Assembly (NCBI RefSeq): GCF_003387475.1
Contig: NZ_QUNO01000020.1
Location: 180,786 to 244,785 of the forward strand
Direction of reading: 5' to 3'
Source of the DNA: Kutzneria buriramensis
GTDB lineage: Bacteria > Actinomycetota > Actinomycetes > Mycobacteriales > Pseudonocardiaceae
DNA: 64,000 nt
Shown here: one piece after another, positions 42,163 to 51,184 of the stretch
Layout of the letters: each line of letters begins with the position of its first letter
How positions within the stretch are numbered: position 1 is the stretch's first letter
Translations under genes and position numbers: made by a program
The notes under the pieces: model-generated
What the model was told of the DNA's origin: nothing
What the model saw: the letters and a program-made list of their open reading frames with translations, nothing else
Databases searched by the model: none

Positions 42163-42637
42163 CCCGGCTGCGCTCGATCCGTTCGGCGGCGAGTTTCCGG
42201 GCCTGCTCCTCGTCATTTCCGGTCAGGCGGGTCAGGATCGCCGCCAGCGGCAGGATCCGGCCCGTCCCACCCCAGTGGCCCTCCGGGATTTCCGTCGGGA
42301 ACACCCACACCCGGCTCGGATCCGGCGGCCAGGCGCCGTTCTCCGCCGCCAGGATCGCCGCCGTCACCTCGCGGACGACGCCGGCCCGCTGTTCCGCGTC
42401 GAGCTGCCCCTCCGGCACCGACGGCACCACCTTGTACCGCGGCGCGTCCGCGGCCTTGCCGCCCACGTACACCGCCGCCGGCCGGTGCACGAAGACCCAG
42501 GAGACCGCCAGGGTCGCCGGATCCGTCGGGTCGAACCCCTCGTGTCGCACCAGGATCTCGGTGAGCCGGGCGACCAGCTCCGCCTCGGCTGCCGGCGTCA
42601 GCGCGCCGTCGGGAATGTGCACATCGAGCATCGGCAT
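42155..42637 (-). CDS. Tautomerase-superfamily protein
   Basis: 160 residues. MPMLDVHIPDGALTPAAEAE has Pro2, the catalytic base after Met removal, and the 4-oxalocrotonate tautomerase beta-alpha start. A second half with VVPSVPEGQLDAEQRAGVV repeats the fold, so one chain holds two units as in MIF/CHMI-type members. The chemistry is keto-enol tautomerisation or related dehalogenation; the substrate is unknown. A perfect palindrome lies 11 bp before the start. Confidence 0.85.
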   Translation of the reverse strand: MPMLDVHIPDGALTPAAEAELVARLTEILVRHEGFDPTDPATLAVSWVFVHRPAAVYVGGKAADAPRYKVVPSVPEGQLDAEQRAGVVREVTAAILAAENGAWPPDPSRVWVFPTEIPEGHWGGTGRILPLAAILTRLTGNDEEQARKLAAERIERSRAR

Positions 42638-42648
42638 GACCGCCCCCT

Positions 42649-42665
42649 AGGTTTCAGTGTGAAAC
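42649..42665. promoter_or_regulatory. Palindrome upstream of tautomerase gene
   Basis: GGTTTCAGTGTGAAACC has perfect 7-bp arms around GTG. It lies 11 bp upstream of the tautomerase ATG, typical for a repressor dimer site (MarR, TetR or HxlR). No candidate regulator is adjacent. The rest of the gap to 42868 shows nothing else. Confidence 0.5.
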
Positions 42666-42868
42666 CCAGATGCTACGGCAGACGCCGGGTCGCGGGCTTG
42701 CCTCAAGGGGCAGAAAGTATTGCTGACCAGCCGGAGCGGGCCGGTGGGCAGAAGTTGTGCCCGAAAGGCTAACGATCAGCGGCGCGTCGGCGACTAATGC
42801 CGTAGCCGGGATTCCCAAAGTCTCCACCCGGTGCCGCGTGGTCCCTCTGTCACCCCCGAGCGGAGGGA

Positions 42869-43746
42869 TCACGCAGGCCGGAAGAATTCCCGCAGCGCAT
42901 CCGTGACCAGCGAGGGCTGTTCCTCGGGCAGGTAGTGGTCGCCGGGCAGCGCCCGACCGGTGACATCTGCCGCGTACTCCCGCCAAACCTCCAGCACGTC
43001 GTAGGTTCGGCCGACGAAACCGTGCTCGCCCCACAGCACGAGCAGCGGGCACGTGACCGGCCCGGAGCCCCTGTCGTGCACGAGATCGGGGCCGGCGGCG
43101 GCGCGATAGTCGGAGCAGGAGGCGGCGATCGCGGCGGGGTCGGCGAAGCAGCGCACGTACTCGTCGACGGCAGCGGGGTCGAAGGCGGTGCCGCCGCGGT
43201 GCCGGGAATTCATCCGTGACCGGATCCAGAACTCCGGCTCGGCGGCGAGCAGCCGCTCCGGGATCCCGTTGCCGGCGGCGAGAAAGAACCAGTGGAAGTA
43301 GCCGAGCCCGAACGTGGCGTCGGCGTGCTCGAAGGAATGCCGGGTCGGCACGATGTCCAGCACGGCCAGCCGCTCGACGGTCTCCGGCGCGTCGAGGGCC
43401 ATCCGGTGGCCGACCCGTCCGCCCCGGTCGTGCCCGACGACGCCGAACCGGTCGAAACCCAGTGTCCGCATCAGGGAGACCTGGTCGGCGGCCATGGCCC
43501 GCTTGGTGTACTCGGCATCGCCGGCGGTCGGCGCCGGCTTGTCGCTGTCGCCGTAACCGCGGAGATCGGCCAGCACGACGGTGTGGTCGCGGGAAAGCGC
43601 GGGCCCGACGTGGTGCCAGATCAGGTGGGTCTGCGGATAGCCGTGCAGGAGCAGCAGCGGCGGGCCGTCACCCGCGACGGCGCAGTGGATGCGGACGCCG
43701 CCGGCGTCGATGTCGTGATAGGTGAAGCTGTCCGGCAGCGGCACGC

Positions 43747-43750
<4 letters not shown>
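42869..43750 (-). CDS. Alpha/beta hydrolase (haloacetate dehalogenase / epoxide hydrolase-like)
   Basis: 293 residues from ATG 43750, overlapping the dehydrogenase stop (ATGA). Oxyanion motif LLLLHGYPQTHLIWHH, then RGYGDSDKP, nucleophile elbow VVGHDRGGRVGHRMAL (Asp nucleophile with R-G-G-R, as in fluoroacetate dehalogenases), Asp in LWGEHG region and His in GDHYLPEEQP. Asp nucleophile families hydrolyse C-halogen or epoxide bonds. It is coupled to the tartrate/malate dehydrogenase, hinting at degradation of a halogenated or epoxidised C4 acid (inference). Confidence 0.88.
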
Positions 43751-44802
<1,052 letters not shown>

Positions 44803-44860
44803 GCCTCGACCCAACACCGTGCGCGCGGCCCCGGTCCAAGACCGGATCCCAGCCCGGCTC

Positions 44861-44875
44861 ATAGGCAACGCCTAT
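44861..44875. promoter_or_regulatory. LysR box before the malate/tartrate dehydrogenase gene
   Basis: ATAGGCAACGCCTAT is a perfect palindrome with a T-N11-A core. It overlaps the stop codon of the lysR gene and lies about 60 bp upstream of the dehydrogenase start. A second repeat, CCGGTCCAAGACCGG, is at 44831-44845. It fits the activator/recognition site of a LysR-type regulator acting on the next gene. Confidence 0.65.
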
Positions 44876-45738
44876 AGGGACGCCAGGAAGGCGGCCGCCG
44901 CCGGGCCGAGCGCGTCCGGCCGGCTGGCCAGCGAGATGTGCAGGTGGGCCGCCGGTTCCAGGTCGAACACCAGCGCGCCGGCGCGCTCGGCCAGGCCCGC
45001 CCACGAGTCCGCCAGCACCGCCATGCCGACGCCGTTCAGCACCAGCGGCAGGATCGCCTCGCGGTGTTCGGTCTCGACGATCGGCGCCAGCTCCACGCCG
45101 CCGTCGCGGATCCGGTCCACCAGCCGCCGCATGCCGCTGCCGGTCTGGCCGACGATCAGCCGCCGGCCGGCGAGTTCGCCGTGCTGGACGACGTGTCCCG
45201 GCGGGAACGGGCCGTCCGGCGGCGTGACCAGCACGAACCGCTGGCGGCCGAGCTCCGTGAACCGCAGCCCCGGCGCCGCCGGCTCCTCCGTCGAGGCCAG
45301 CAGGCCCACCTCGACGACGCCGCTGCGGACCATGTCGATGACACTGGACGCCGTGAAGGCGGCCCTGACGGCGACGGTCATGCCGGGGTGCGCCGTGGTG
45401 AAGGTCTTGATCAGGCTGGCCAGCGGCTCCACCGCCTGCGACGGCGTCGCCGCGATCTCCACCCGGCCGACCGCCAGCCCGCCCACCGACTCCACGCTCG
45501 ACCGGGCCGTCGCCAGCCCCCGCACCACCTGCCGCGCCGGCTCCACCAGCGCCCGGCCCGCGTCGTTCAGCACGAGGCGGCGGCCGATCCGGTGGAACAG
45601 CGGCTGGCCGAGGTCGTGTTCGAGGGTCCGCAGCGCCTGGGAGAGGGAGGGCTGCGCCACGTACAGCGCGGCTGCGGCCCGGCTCACGCCGCCGTGATCC
45701 ACCACCGCCAGGAAGTACTCCAGCTGCCGAGCGTCCAC
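44872..45738 (-). CDS. LysR family transcriptional regulator
   Basis: 288 residues. N-terminal winged helix: MDARQLEYFLAVVDHGGVSR, AAALYVAQPSLSQALRTLEH, LGQPLFHRIGRRLVLNDAG. The C-terminal part is the two-lobed effector-binding domain (VGRVEIAATPSQAVEPLASL, VEVGLLAS). It is transcribed in the same direction as the dehydrogenase/hydrolase pair, which is less usual than divergence. The perfect T-N11-A palindrome at its own stop codon suggests that it activates that pair in response to the substrate acid. Confidence 0.93.
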   Translation of the reverse strand: MDARQLEYFLAVVDHGGVSRAAAALYVAQPSLSQALRTLEHDLGQPLFHRIGRRLVLNDAGRALVEPARQVVRGLATARSSVESVGGLAVGRVEIAATPSQAVEPLASLIKTFTTAHPGMTVAVRAAFTASSVIDMVRSGVVEVGLLASTEEPAAPGLRFTELGRQRFVLVTPPDGPFPPGHVVQHGELAGRRLIVGQTGSGMRRLVDRIRDGGVELAPIVETEHREAILPLVLNGVGMAVLADSWAGLAERAGALVFDLEPAAHLHISLASRPDALGPAAAAFLASL

Positions 45739-45886
45739 AGTGGCGAGTCTGCCCCGTCCACAACTGATCTACCCGAAACCTGCATTCGGTGTGTCTGTGA
45801 GCGCGACTCGCGGGGGTTCGGCTACGACAAGTACCGCGCGACGTCATCCACGACACGGCGACGGGGCATCCCCGGCCCGCTGCCGT

Positions 45887-46969
45887 TCAGTCGCGGTCGG
45901 CGCGGGCGCCGGCGTGCCGGAACTTGTGCCGGTAGCTGCGCGCGGTGGTGCCGACGTGGCGCTGGAAGTTGCGGCGCAGCGTCTCCGGCGAGCCGAAGCC
46001 GACCATGGCGGCGATGTCGGAGATCGGGTGGTCGGTGGTCTCCAGCAGCAGCTTGGCCCGGTCGATCCGCTCCCGGTTGACCCAGTCGAAGATGGTGGTG
46101 CCGGTGGCGGCGCGGAACTTGCGGACCAGGCTGCGCTCGCTGATGTAGGACTCCTCGGCGACGCGGGCCAGCGACAGCGGCTCGTGCAGGTGTTCCCGCA
46201 GCCACGTCATCACCGGTGCCATCGGCTCCCGGTCCTGCTCCCGCCGGGTCCGGGCGTCGGCCCGCCACGGCGCGGCGATCACCGCCCGGCCGACGGCCTC
46301 GGCGCGGCCGCGGCCCACGTCCATGGCCAGCAGGTGTAGCGCCAGGTGCACGCCGGACAGCACGCCGCCGCCGGTGTGCACCCGTTCGTCGTCCACGTGC
46401 GGGAGTTCGGTGTCGAGGCGGCTGTTCGGGAAAATGTCGCGGAATTCGCGGGCATAACGCCAATGTGTGGTTGCGCGGCGGCCGTCCAGCACGCCGGCGT
46501 AGCCGAGCAGGAATACCCCGCTGCCGAAGCCCACCATGCGGGCGCCGGCGGCATAGGCCGCGCGCAATGCGTCGATCAGGGCGGTGCTGCGCGGCGCGAG
46601 CGGATTCTCGACACCGGGCACTATGACGGTGTCGGCGGTGACCAGCCTCTCCAGCGACGCCAGCTTGTCGCTCTCCGTGTCGCTTCGCTCACCGCACAGC
46701 ATCACCTCGTACTGGCCGGCGACATCGGACTCGGCGGCCGCCCGCGGGCCGAATACCTGACGCACGACGTCGATGTCGAGCGACACGGCGTCGGTCGGCA
46801 CCACCAGCGCGATGACGTGGCGGAAGCGCCCGCGCGACAGCGTCGGCCGGGAGCCGCCGGAGGTCGGGGCGGTGTCGGTGTGCATCACCACAGCGCGTTC
46901 CCCGTGCGGCAGCGCTCGCCAGAGTCGGCCGTAGCTCGGAGCGGGACCGGCCGGTAGCGGCGTTGCCAT
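45887..46969 (-). CDS. GlxA-type regulator (DJ-1/PfpI domain plus AraC helix-turn-helix)
   Basis: 360 residues from ATG 46969, with AAAGGA 8 bases upstream (the in-frame ATG 46978 has no spacing). The N-terminal class-I amidotransferase-like domain (VVPTDAVSLDIDVVRQVFGP ... DTVIVPGVENP) has the usual nucleophile elbow changed to GFGSGVFLLGYAGVLDGRRA: Gly where the family often has Cys, so it is a sensor rather than an enzyme. The C-terminal AraC domain has MTWLREHLHEPLSLARVAEE, SERSLVRKFRAATG and DIAAMVGFGSPETLRRNFQ. The target is unknown. Confidence 0.9.
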   Translation of the reverse strand: MATPLPAGPAPSYGRLWRALPHGERAVVMHTDTAPTSGGSRPTLSRGRFRHVIALVVPTDAVSLDIDVVRQVFGPRAAAESDVAGQYEVMLCGERSDTESDKLASLERLVTADTVIVPGVENPLAPRSTALIDALRAAYAAGARMVGFGSGVFLLGYAGVLDGRRATTHWRYAREFRDIFPNSRLDTELPHVDDERVHTGGGVLSGVHLALHLLAMDVGRGRAEAVGRAVIAAPWRADARTRREQDREPMAPVMTWLREHLHEPLSLARVAEESYISERSLVRKFRAATGTTIFDWVNRERIDRAKLLLETTDHPISDIAAMVGFGSPETLRRNFQRHVGTTARSYRHKFRHAGARADRD

Positions 46970-47364
46970 GGTCGCCATCCTTTCGCGGAACCGACGCCCG
47001 TTCGCACGGCGTCGGCCACTGTCACTCCGTTGCGCATCAGCGCACGCTCCTACGGGTATTGCTCGGGTTGCCGAGAACGTATCCAGGCCGGGCGGCGATG
47101 AGCATCGGTCATCTGACCGGAACGGCATAGGTAACCCGTTACGCGGGTCGCCGAATTGGCGGGAGCCGTGGCCGTGATGGCGCACGCTGGGCGATCGAAC
47201 GGCCGGTGTTGGAATCCGTGCCTGTCACATCGCCGTGAGACGGAACGTTCGTTTTTCAACCATAGGGGTGGCCGCCGGGTGCGACCACCCCCATGGCGGC
47301 CGACATCGTGGCGGAATCGCCCGCTCGCGGTGTCGGTGGAAAGCCTTGCCCCTGGCGACCGCGC
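46970..47364. other. Upstream region of the GlxA-type gene, with palindromes
   Basis: No gene. It holds an 8-bp inverted repeat CCGACGCC/GGCGTCGG (46991-46998, 47008-47015) just before the regulator start, a short palindrome GTAACCCGTTAC at 47131-47142 and a terminator-like hairpin at 47265-47291. The regulator promoter is probably in the first 150 bp of this region. Confidence 0.5.
47265..47291 (-). terminator. Terminator-like hairpin after the enoyl-CoA hydratase gene
   Basis: Perfect 7-bp arms GGGGTGG (47265-47271) and CCACCCC (47285-47291), 13-nt loop, 74 bp past the hydratase stop. No T-run follows on the transcribed strand, so it is a weak call. Confidence 0.4.
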
Positions 47365-48210
47365 TCAGTCCACGGTGGACTCGTCGAACAGTCCGTTCAG
47401 GTGGTGCCCGAACCGCAGCTCGAAGTCGCCGCGCTGCTGGAGGCCCTTCTCGAACAGCCGGACGACCCGCTTCTGCGTCTCCGGCCACGTCAGCGCGGCG
47501 GCGAACTGGGCCTGGCTCTCCAGCAGATGACCGTTCTCCGGCAACGTGATCCGGTCGACCAGCCGCTTGGCGGTGGCGATCGGGCGGCGGTCGAACGAGG
47601 CGACCCGCCGGGCGAACGCGTCGACGAAGGCGTCGAGCTCGGCGTCCGGCACCGCCCGGTTGACGTAGCCGAGCTCCTGCGCGGTGCGGGCGTCGTAGTC
47701 GTCCGAGCCGATGACGATCTCCAGCGCACGGGCCCGCCCGACCAGGTGCGCCAGCCGCTCGATGCTGCCGCCGCCCGGGATCACGCCCGCGCCGACCTCG
47801 GGCTGGCCGAGAATCGCGCGCTCGGCGCTGGCGTAGCGCAGGTCACAGGCCAGCACGAATTCGCTGCCGACGCCGCGGGCCCGGCCGCGGATCTTCGCGA
47901 TGGTCAGCACCGGCAGCGCGGCCAGCCGGACGAGCACGTCGGTGGTGCCGGGCAAGCCGGTGCGGCCGGGTGTGCGGGCGGCGGCGGTGGAGTTGCCGGT
48001 CATGTCGAAGTGGGCCAGGAAGAACTCGTCGTCGGCGCTCTCGAACACCACGACCCGCACCTGGTCGGACGCCTCGACGCGGTCGAGCACCTCGGCCAGG
48101 CCGGTGATGATCGCGGCGTCGACCACGTTGAGCGGCGGGTTGTCCAGCGTCACCTGCCAGTAGGCGGGGGTGACCTCGTGGACGCGAACGGCCTGCTGGG
48201 TGTCGGTCAT
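47365..48210 (-). CDS. Enoyl-CoA hydratase/isomerase (crotonase) family protein
   Basis: 281 residues from ATG 48210. Crotonase landmarks: LDNPPLNVVD, VVVFESADDEFFLAHFDM (the usual F-x-A-G-x-D-L reads F-L-A-H-F-D-M), the oxyanion loop AKIRGRARGVGSEFVLACDL with G-V-G, and the acidic residue in GQPEVGAGVIPGGG. It lacks one of the two hydratase Glu, since the first site reads G-S-E. It may be a hydratase or another crotonase chemistry. It is divergent from an HxlR regulator with a 127-bp gap. Confidence 0.85.
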   Translation of the reverse strand: MTDTQQAVRVHEVTPAYWQVTLDNPPLNVVDAAIITGLAEVLDRVEASDQVRVVVFESADDEFFLAHFDMTGNSTAAARTPGRTGLPGTTDVLVRLAALPVLTIAKIRGRARGVGSEFVLACDLRYASAERAILGQPEVGAGVIPGGGSIERLAHLVGRARALEIVIGSDDYDARTAQELGYVNRAVPDAELDAFVDAFARRVASFDRRPIATAKRLVDRITLPENGHLLESQAQFAAALTWPETQKRVVRLFEKGLQQRGDFELRFGHHLNGLFDESTVD

Positions 48211-48266
48211 CGTCCTGCTCCTGTCGGTCGGTTCCTGGCAGCGACCGTAGCAGCTGGATATAAAAA

Positions 48267-48329
48267 CTGTACTCAGCTGAACCTGGTGGCTGTTCTCACA
48301 GCGCAGCTGGGTTGCGAATCTGTAGTCAG
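48267..48329. promoter_or_regulatory. Paired near-identical 10-mers in the HxlR/crotonase gap
   Basis: CTGTACTCAG (48267-48276) and CTGTAGTCAG (48320-48329) differ at one base and lie 53 bp apart in the divergent gap; the second is just before the HxlR ribosome site. They are candidate HxlR half-sites for autoregulation and crotonase control. Confidence 0.35.
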
Positions 48330-48337
48330 GAGGTACC

Positions 48338-48796
48338 GTGGTCCGGATGACGGAGCTGGTGGTGGCCGACGACCTGCCGGCGTGCTCGATCGAGCGGAGC
48401 CTGCAGGTGCTCGGCGAGCGGTGGACCCTGTTGGTGCTGCGCGAGATCTTCGCCGGCCGGCACCGGTTCGCCGAGATCAGGGGCGCGCTGGACATCGCGC
48501 CCAACCTGCTCAGCGCCCGGCTGAAGACGCTGGTCGCCGCCGGCGTGCTGGAGGCCCGCGCGTACCAGGAGCCCGGCAGCCGCCAGCGGCAGAGCTATCA
48601 CCTGACCCCGGCCGGCCGGGAGCTCAAGCTGGTGCTGGGCGCGCTGCAGCAGTGGGGCGACGAGCACCGGCCGCGCACCGTCGGCCCGTCGGCGCTGCGG
48701 CGCAGCAAGGAGGGCCGGCCCGTGCGCGTGGCCTTCGTCGGCGAGGACGGCGTGGAGATCCCGACTCGGGACGTCGCCTTCGTGCTCAACACCTAG
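48338..48796 (+). CDS. HxlR family winged-helix regulator
   Basis: 152 residues from GTG 48338, 4 bases after AGGAGG (ATG 48347 is an alternative). N-terminal C-S-I-E-R-S-L-Q-V-L-G-E-R-W-T-L signature, then REIFAGRHRFAEIRGALDIA and NLLSARLKTLVAAGVLE, the HxlR/DUF24 wing. A Cys near the start (PACSIERS) is the redox-sensing position used by QorR/HxlR types. Its stop codon is shared with that of the convergent antiporter gene (CTAG). Confidence 0.92.
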   Translation: MVRMTELVVADDLPACSIERSLQVLGERWTLLVLREIFAGRHRFAEIRGALDIAPNLLSARLKTLVAAGVLEARAYQEPGSRQRQSYHLTPAGRELKLVLGALQQWGDEHRPRTVGPSALRRSKEGRPVRVAFVGEDGVEIPTRDVAFVLNT

Positions 48797-50391
48797 TCGA
48801 CGAGTTCGCGCTGCGAGAGCCGGACCTCCTCGATGTCCAGGCGCGCCTGGATCTGCCGCAGCACGGTGTCGTCGATGCGGCGCTCGTCGCGTAGACGGAC
48901 GACGGTCGCACGCTTGCGGGCCAGCAGCGCGAGGCGCAGCGCCGTGTAGTGCTGGTCGTGCCGCAGCGCCGGCTCGTCCTCCAGCTGCGTCTCGCCGGCG
49001 TGCAGCACCGCCAGGTGCTCCTCGAGTTCACGGGTGAGGCGGTCGACCACCTCGGGGTCGGTGCCCAGTTCCTCGGCGACGGCCGGCATTGCGGCCATTG
49101 CCTCCTCGGTTGCCACCGTCTGCGCGAGCTTGCGCTCCTCCTCGACGACCCGGTCCTCGGGCAGGTGCGCCCAGCGCACGACACCGGGCAGCACCAGGCC
49201 CTGCGCCACCAGCGTCACGATGATGACGCCGGCCGTCACGAACACGATCATGTCCCGGTCCGGGAAGGCGGCCCCGCCACCGATCGTCTCGGGCACCGCC
49301 AGTGCCGCCGCGAGCGACACCGCGCCGCGGAAACCGGCCAGGCCGCTGACGATCCGCGTGCGGTGGCTGACCCGCCGCAGCCGTTGCGACGGGCGGCGGT
49401 CGACCGCGCGGATGATGTAGACGGTGACGAACAGGAACACGATCCGCGCCGCCACCAACACCACGCAGACCACGCCGACGATGACCAGTCCGCGGATCAG
49501 GCTGCCGCTGACGAGGCCGCGCACCGCCCCGTGCGACTCCAGCCCGACCAGCACGAACAGCGCCCCGTTGAGCAGGAACGTCGACAGGTTCCAGAAACCC
49601 TGCGACTGCTGCCGGGTCGCCGCGCGGCCGATGCGCGGGCCGACCTGGCTCATGATCAGACCGGTGGTGACCACCGCGAGCACCCCGGACGCGTGGATCG
49701 CCTCGGCCAGCAGGAAGGACACGAACGGCGTGAGGAGCATCGCCACGTTGCCGAGCAGCGGGTCCTCCAGCCGCCGGCGGATCGGGATCCCCACCGCCGC
49801 CGTCACCGCGCCGGCCGCCACCCCGCCGAGGTAGGCCAGCAGGAACAGGCCCCCGACGTGCACCACGCTCAGCTGCTCCTGGCCGATGGTCACACCGACC
49901 GCCAACGCGTAGATCACCAGCGCCGTGCCGTCGTTGACCAGGCTCTCCGCGCGCAGCGTCGTGACGAACCGACGCGGCAGCATCCCCGCCAGCACACCGA
50001 CCGCCGTCGCGTCCGTCGGCGCGACCGCAGCTCCCAGCACCCACGCCGGGCCCCACGGCACGCCCAGCGCGTGCGCCGTCCACGCGACCGCGCCGGCCGT
50101 GACGATCACCAGCAGCGTGCTCATCAGGACGATGCCCCGCAGGTTGGAGCGGATCTCCCGGAGCGAGGTCGTCAGGCTCTCCCAGTACAGCAGCGCCGGC
50201 AGGAAGAGCAGCAGCACCACCTCCGACGGCAGGTGCACGTCCAACAGATCCGGCGCGAATCCCAACAGGACGCCGCAGGCGAGCAGCACCACCGGTGGCG
50301 CGAGCCGGAACCGCTGCGCCACCACGCCCGACACCAGCACCGCCATGCCCAGCGCCACCACGAGTTCCAAACCGATCACGGCGGTAATCAT
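48793..50391 (-). CDS. Na+/H+ antiporter of the CPA1 (NhaP) family
   Basis: 532 residues from ATG 50391. About 12 membrane helices; the CPA1 core motifs APTDATAVGVL, ESLVNDGTALVIYALAV (ion-binding N-D) and SGLAGFRGAVSLAAALAVP are all present. A cytoplasmic C-terminal helical tail of about 110 residues (RELEEHLAVLHAGETQLEDE) may regulate transport. It exchanges Na+ or K+ for H+ for pH and salt balance. It is divergent from the hypothetical gene at 50474. Confidence 0.93.
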   Translation of the reverse strand: MITAVIGLELVVALGMAVLVSGVVAQRFRLAPPVVLLACGVLLGFAPDLLDVHLPSEVVLLLFLPALLYWESLTTSLREIRSNLRGIVLMSTLLVIVTAGAVAWTAHALGVPWGPAWVLGAAVAPTDATAVGVLAGMLPRRFVTTLRAESLVNDGTALVIYALAVGVTIGQEQLSVVHVGGLFLLAYLGGVAAGAVTAAVGIPIRRRLEDPLLGNVAMLLTPFVSFLLAEAIHASGVLAVVTTGLIMSQVGPRIGRAATRQQSQGFWNLSTFLLNGALFVLVGLESHGAVRGLVSGSLIRGLVIVGVVCVVLVAARIVFLFVTVYIIRAVDRRPSQRLRRVSHRTRIVSGLAGFRGAVSLAAALAVPETIGGGAAFPDRDMIVFVTAGVIIVTLVAQGLVLPGVVRWAHLPEDRVVEEERKLAQTVATEEAMAAMPAVAEELGTDPEVVDRLTRELEEHLAVLHAGETQLEDEPALRHDQHYTALRLALLARKRATVVRLRDERRIDDTVLRQIQARLDIEEVRLSQRELVD

Positions 50392-50473
50392 GCCTCCGAA
50401 TCGGCCGTTCGCACCCGGACCGGGGCCGCTTGACCACGGAAATCGGGTCGCGGCGGTGCCTAGGGTGGACACC

Positions 50474-51184
50474 ATGGCGGCAGTGCGAAGACGCTTCTAC
50501 ACCAACGAGGTGCGGTTGGGCGCGGAAGCGTACCGGGTGATCCACCCGGTACGGCCGATCGTGCACGCCCCGATGCACGAAGCCGGTTGGGGCGTCGAGC
50601 TGTACGTGAACAAGGCCGCCACCGTGGACTTCGTGCTGGCCTGGTGGCTGGCCGCGCGGTCCCCGCACAGCCTGGTGTACCTGCCGCTGCGGCAGAGCTG
50701 CTGCGACGAGGTGTCGTCGTACTGCGGCCGGAAGATGGACCTGGTGCTGGCACACCACGGGCTCGGTTTCCCGGCGTCACGCTGGAAGGAGGTGCGGGCC
50801 CGGCTGAAGCCGACCGGCATCCAGCAGGTGACCCTGCCGGAGCGGCCGTTCCGCGCCTTCGACCCGGCCGCGCACCACCAACGCGCGTCGCGTGATCACC
50901 TCCGCTACGCAGTCGCCGCCGACACCCTGTTCCTGACCGGCAGCCGGCACGGGTACGAGCTCGAGGGCGAGACCGTGATGGAACTACTCGACGAGGCCCC
51001 CGCCGCGCTCGCGGTCCGTCCCGACAAGCACACCTGCGCCGAGATCGATCTCGGCCTGTGGCACGTCGGAACCGAGCGGGGGCAGCGGCGGGACACGCCG
51101 CTGCGCCTGCACGTCGTGTGCTGCAACGAGCACTGGCTCAAGGTGAGGTCGGCAGGAACTTCGGGGCCTGCCTCGCCGCGGTGA
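50474..51184 (+). CDS. Conserved hypothetical protein, unusual Cys/His content
   Basis: 236 residues from ATG 50474. No signal peptide and no membrane segment. Residue pattern: VRRRFYTNEVRLGAEAYRVI, a HEAGWGVELYVNKA strand, CC and C spots at RQSCCDEVSSYCGRK and HVVCCNEHWLK, and His in LAHHGLG and AAHHQRA. The Cys pairs and His could bind metal, but no family came to mind. Its end overlaps the convergent amidase by 47 bp, so the last about 15 residues may be an added tail. It is divergent from the antiporter. Confidence 0.75.
   Translation: MAAVRRRFYTNEVRLGAEAYRVIHPVRPIVHAPMHEAGWGVELYVNKAATVDFVLAWWLAARSPHSLVYLPLRQSCCDEVSSYCGRKMDLVLAHHGLGFPASRWKEVRARLKPTGIQQVTLPERPFRAFDPAAHHQRASRDHLRYAVAADTLFLTGSRHGYELEGETVMELLDEAPAALAVRPDKHTCAEIDLGLWHVGTERGQRRDTPLRLHVVCCNEHWLKVRSAGTSGPASPR

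Noticed and set aside
44831..44845. CCGGTCCAAGACCGG as a second operator
   Set aside because: It is a perfect 6-bp dyad, but GC-rich chance dyads are common here and the LysR box already explains control, so it is mentioned only as a note.
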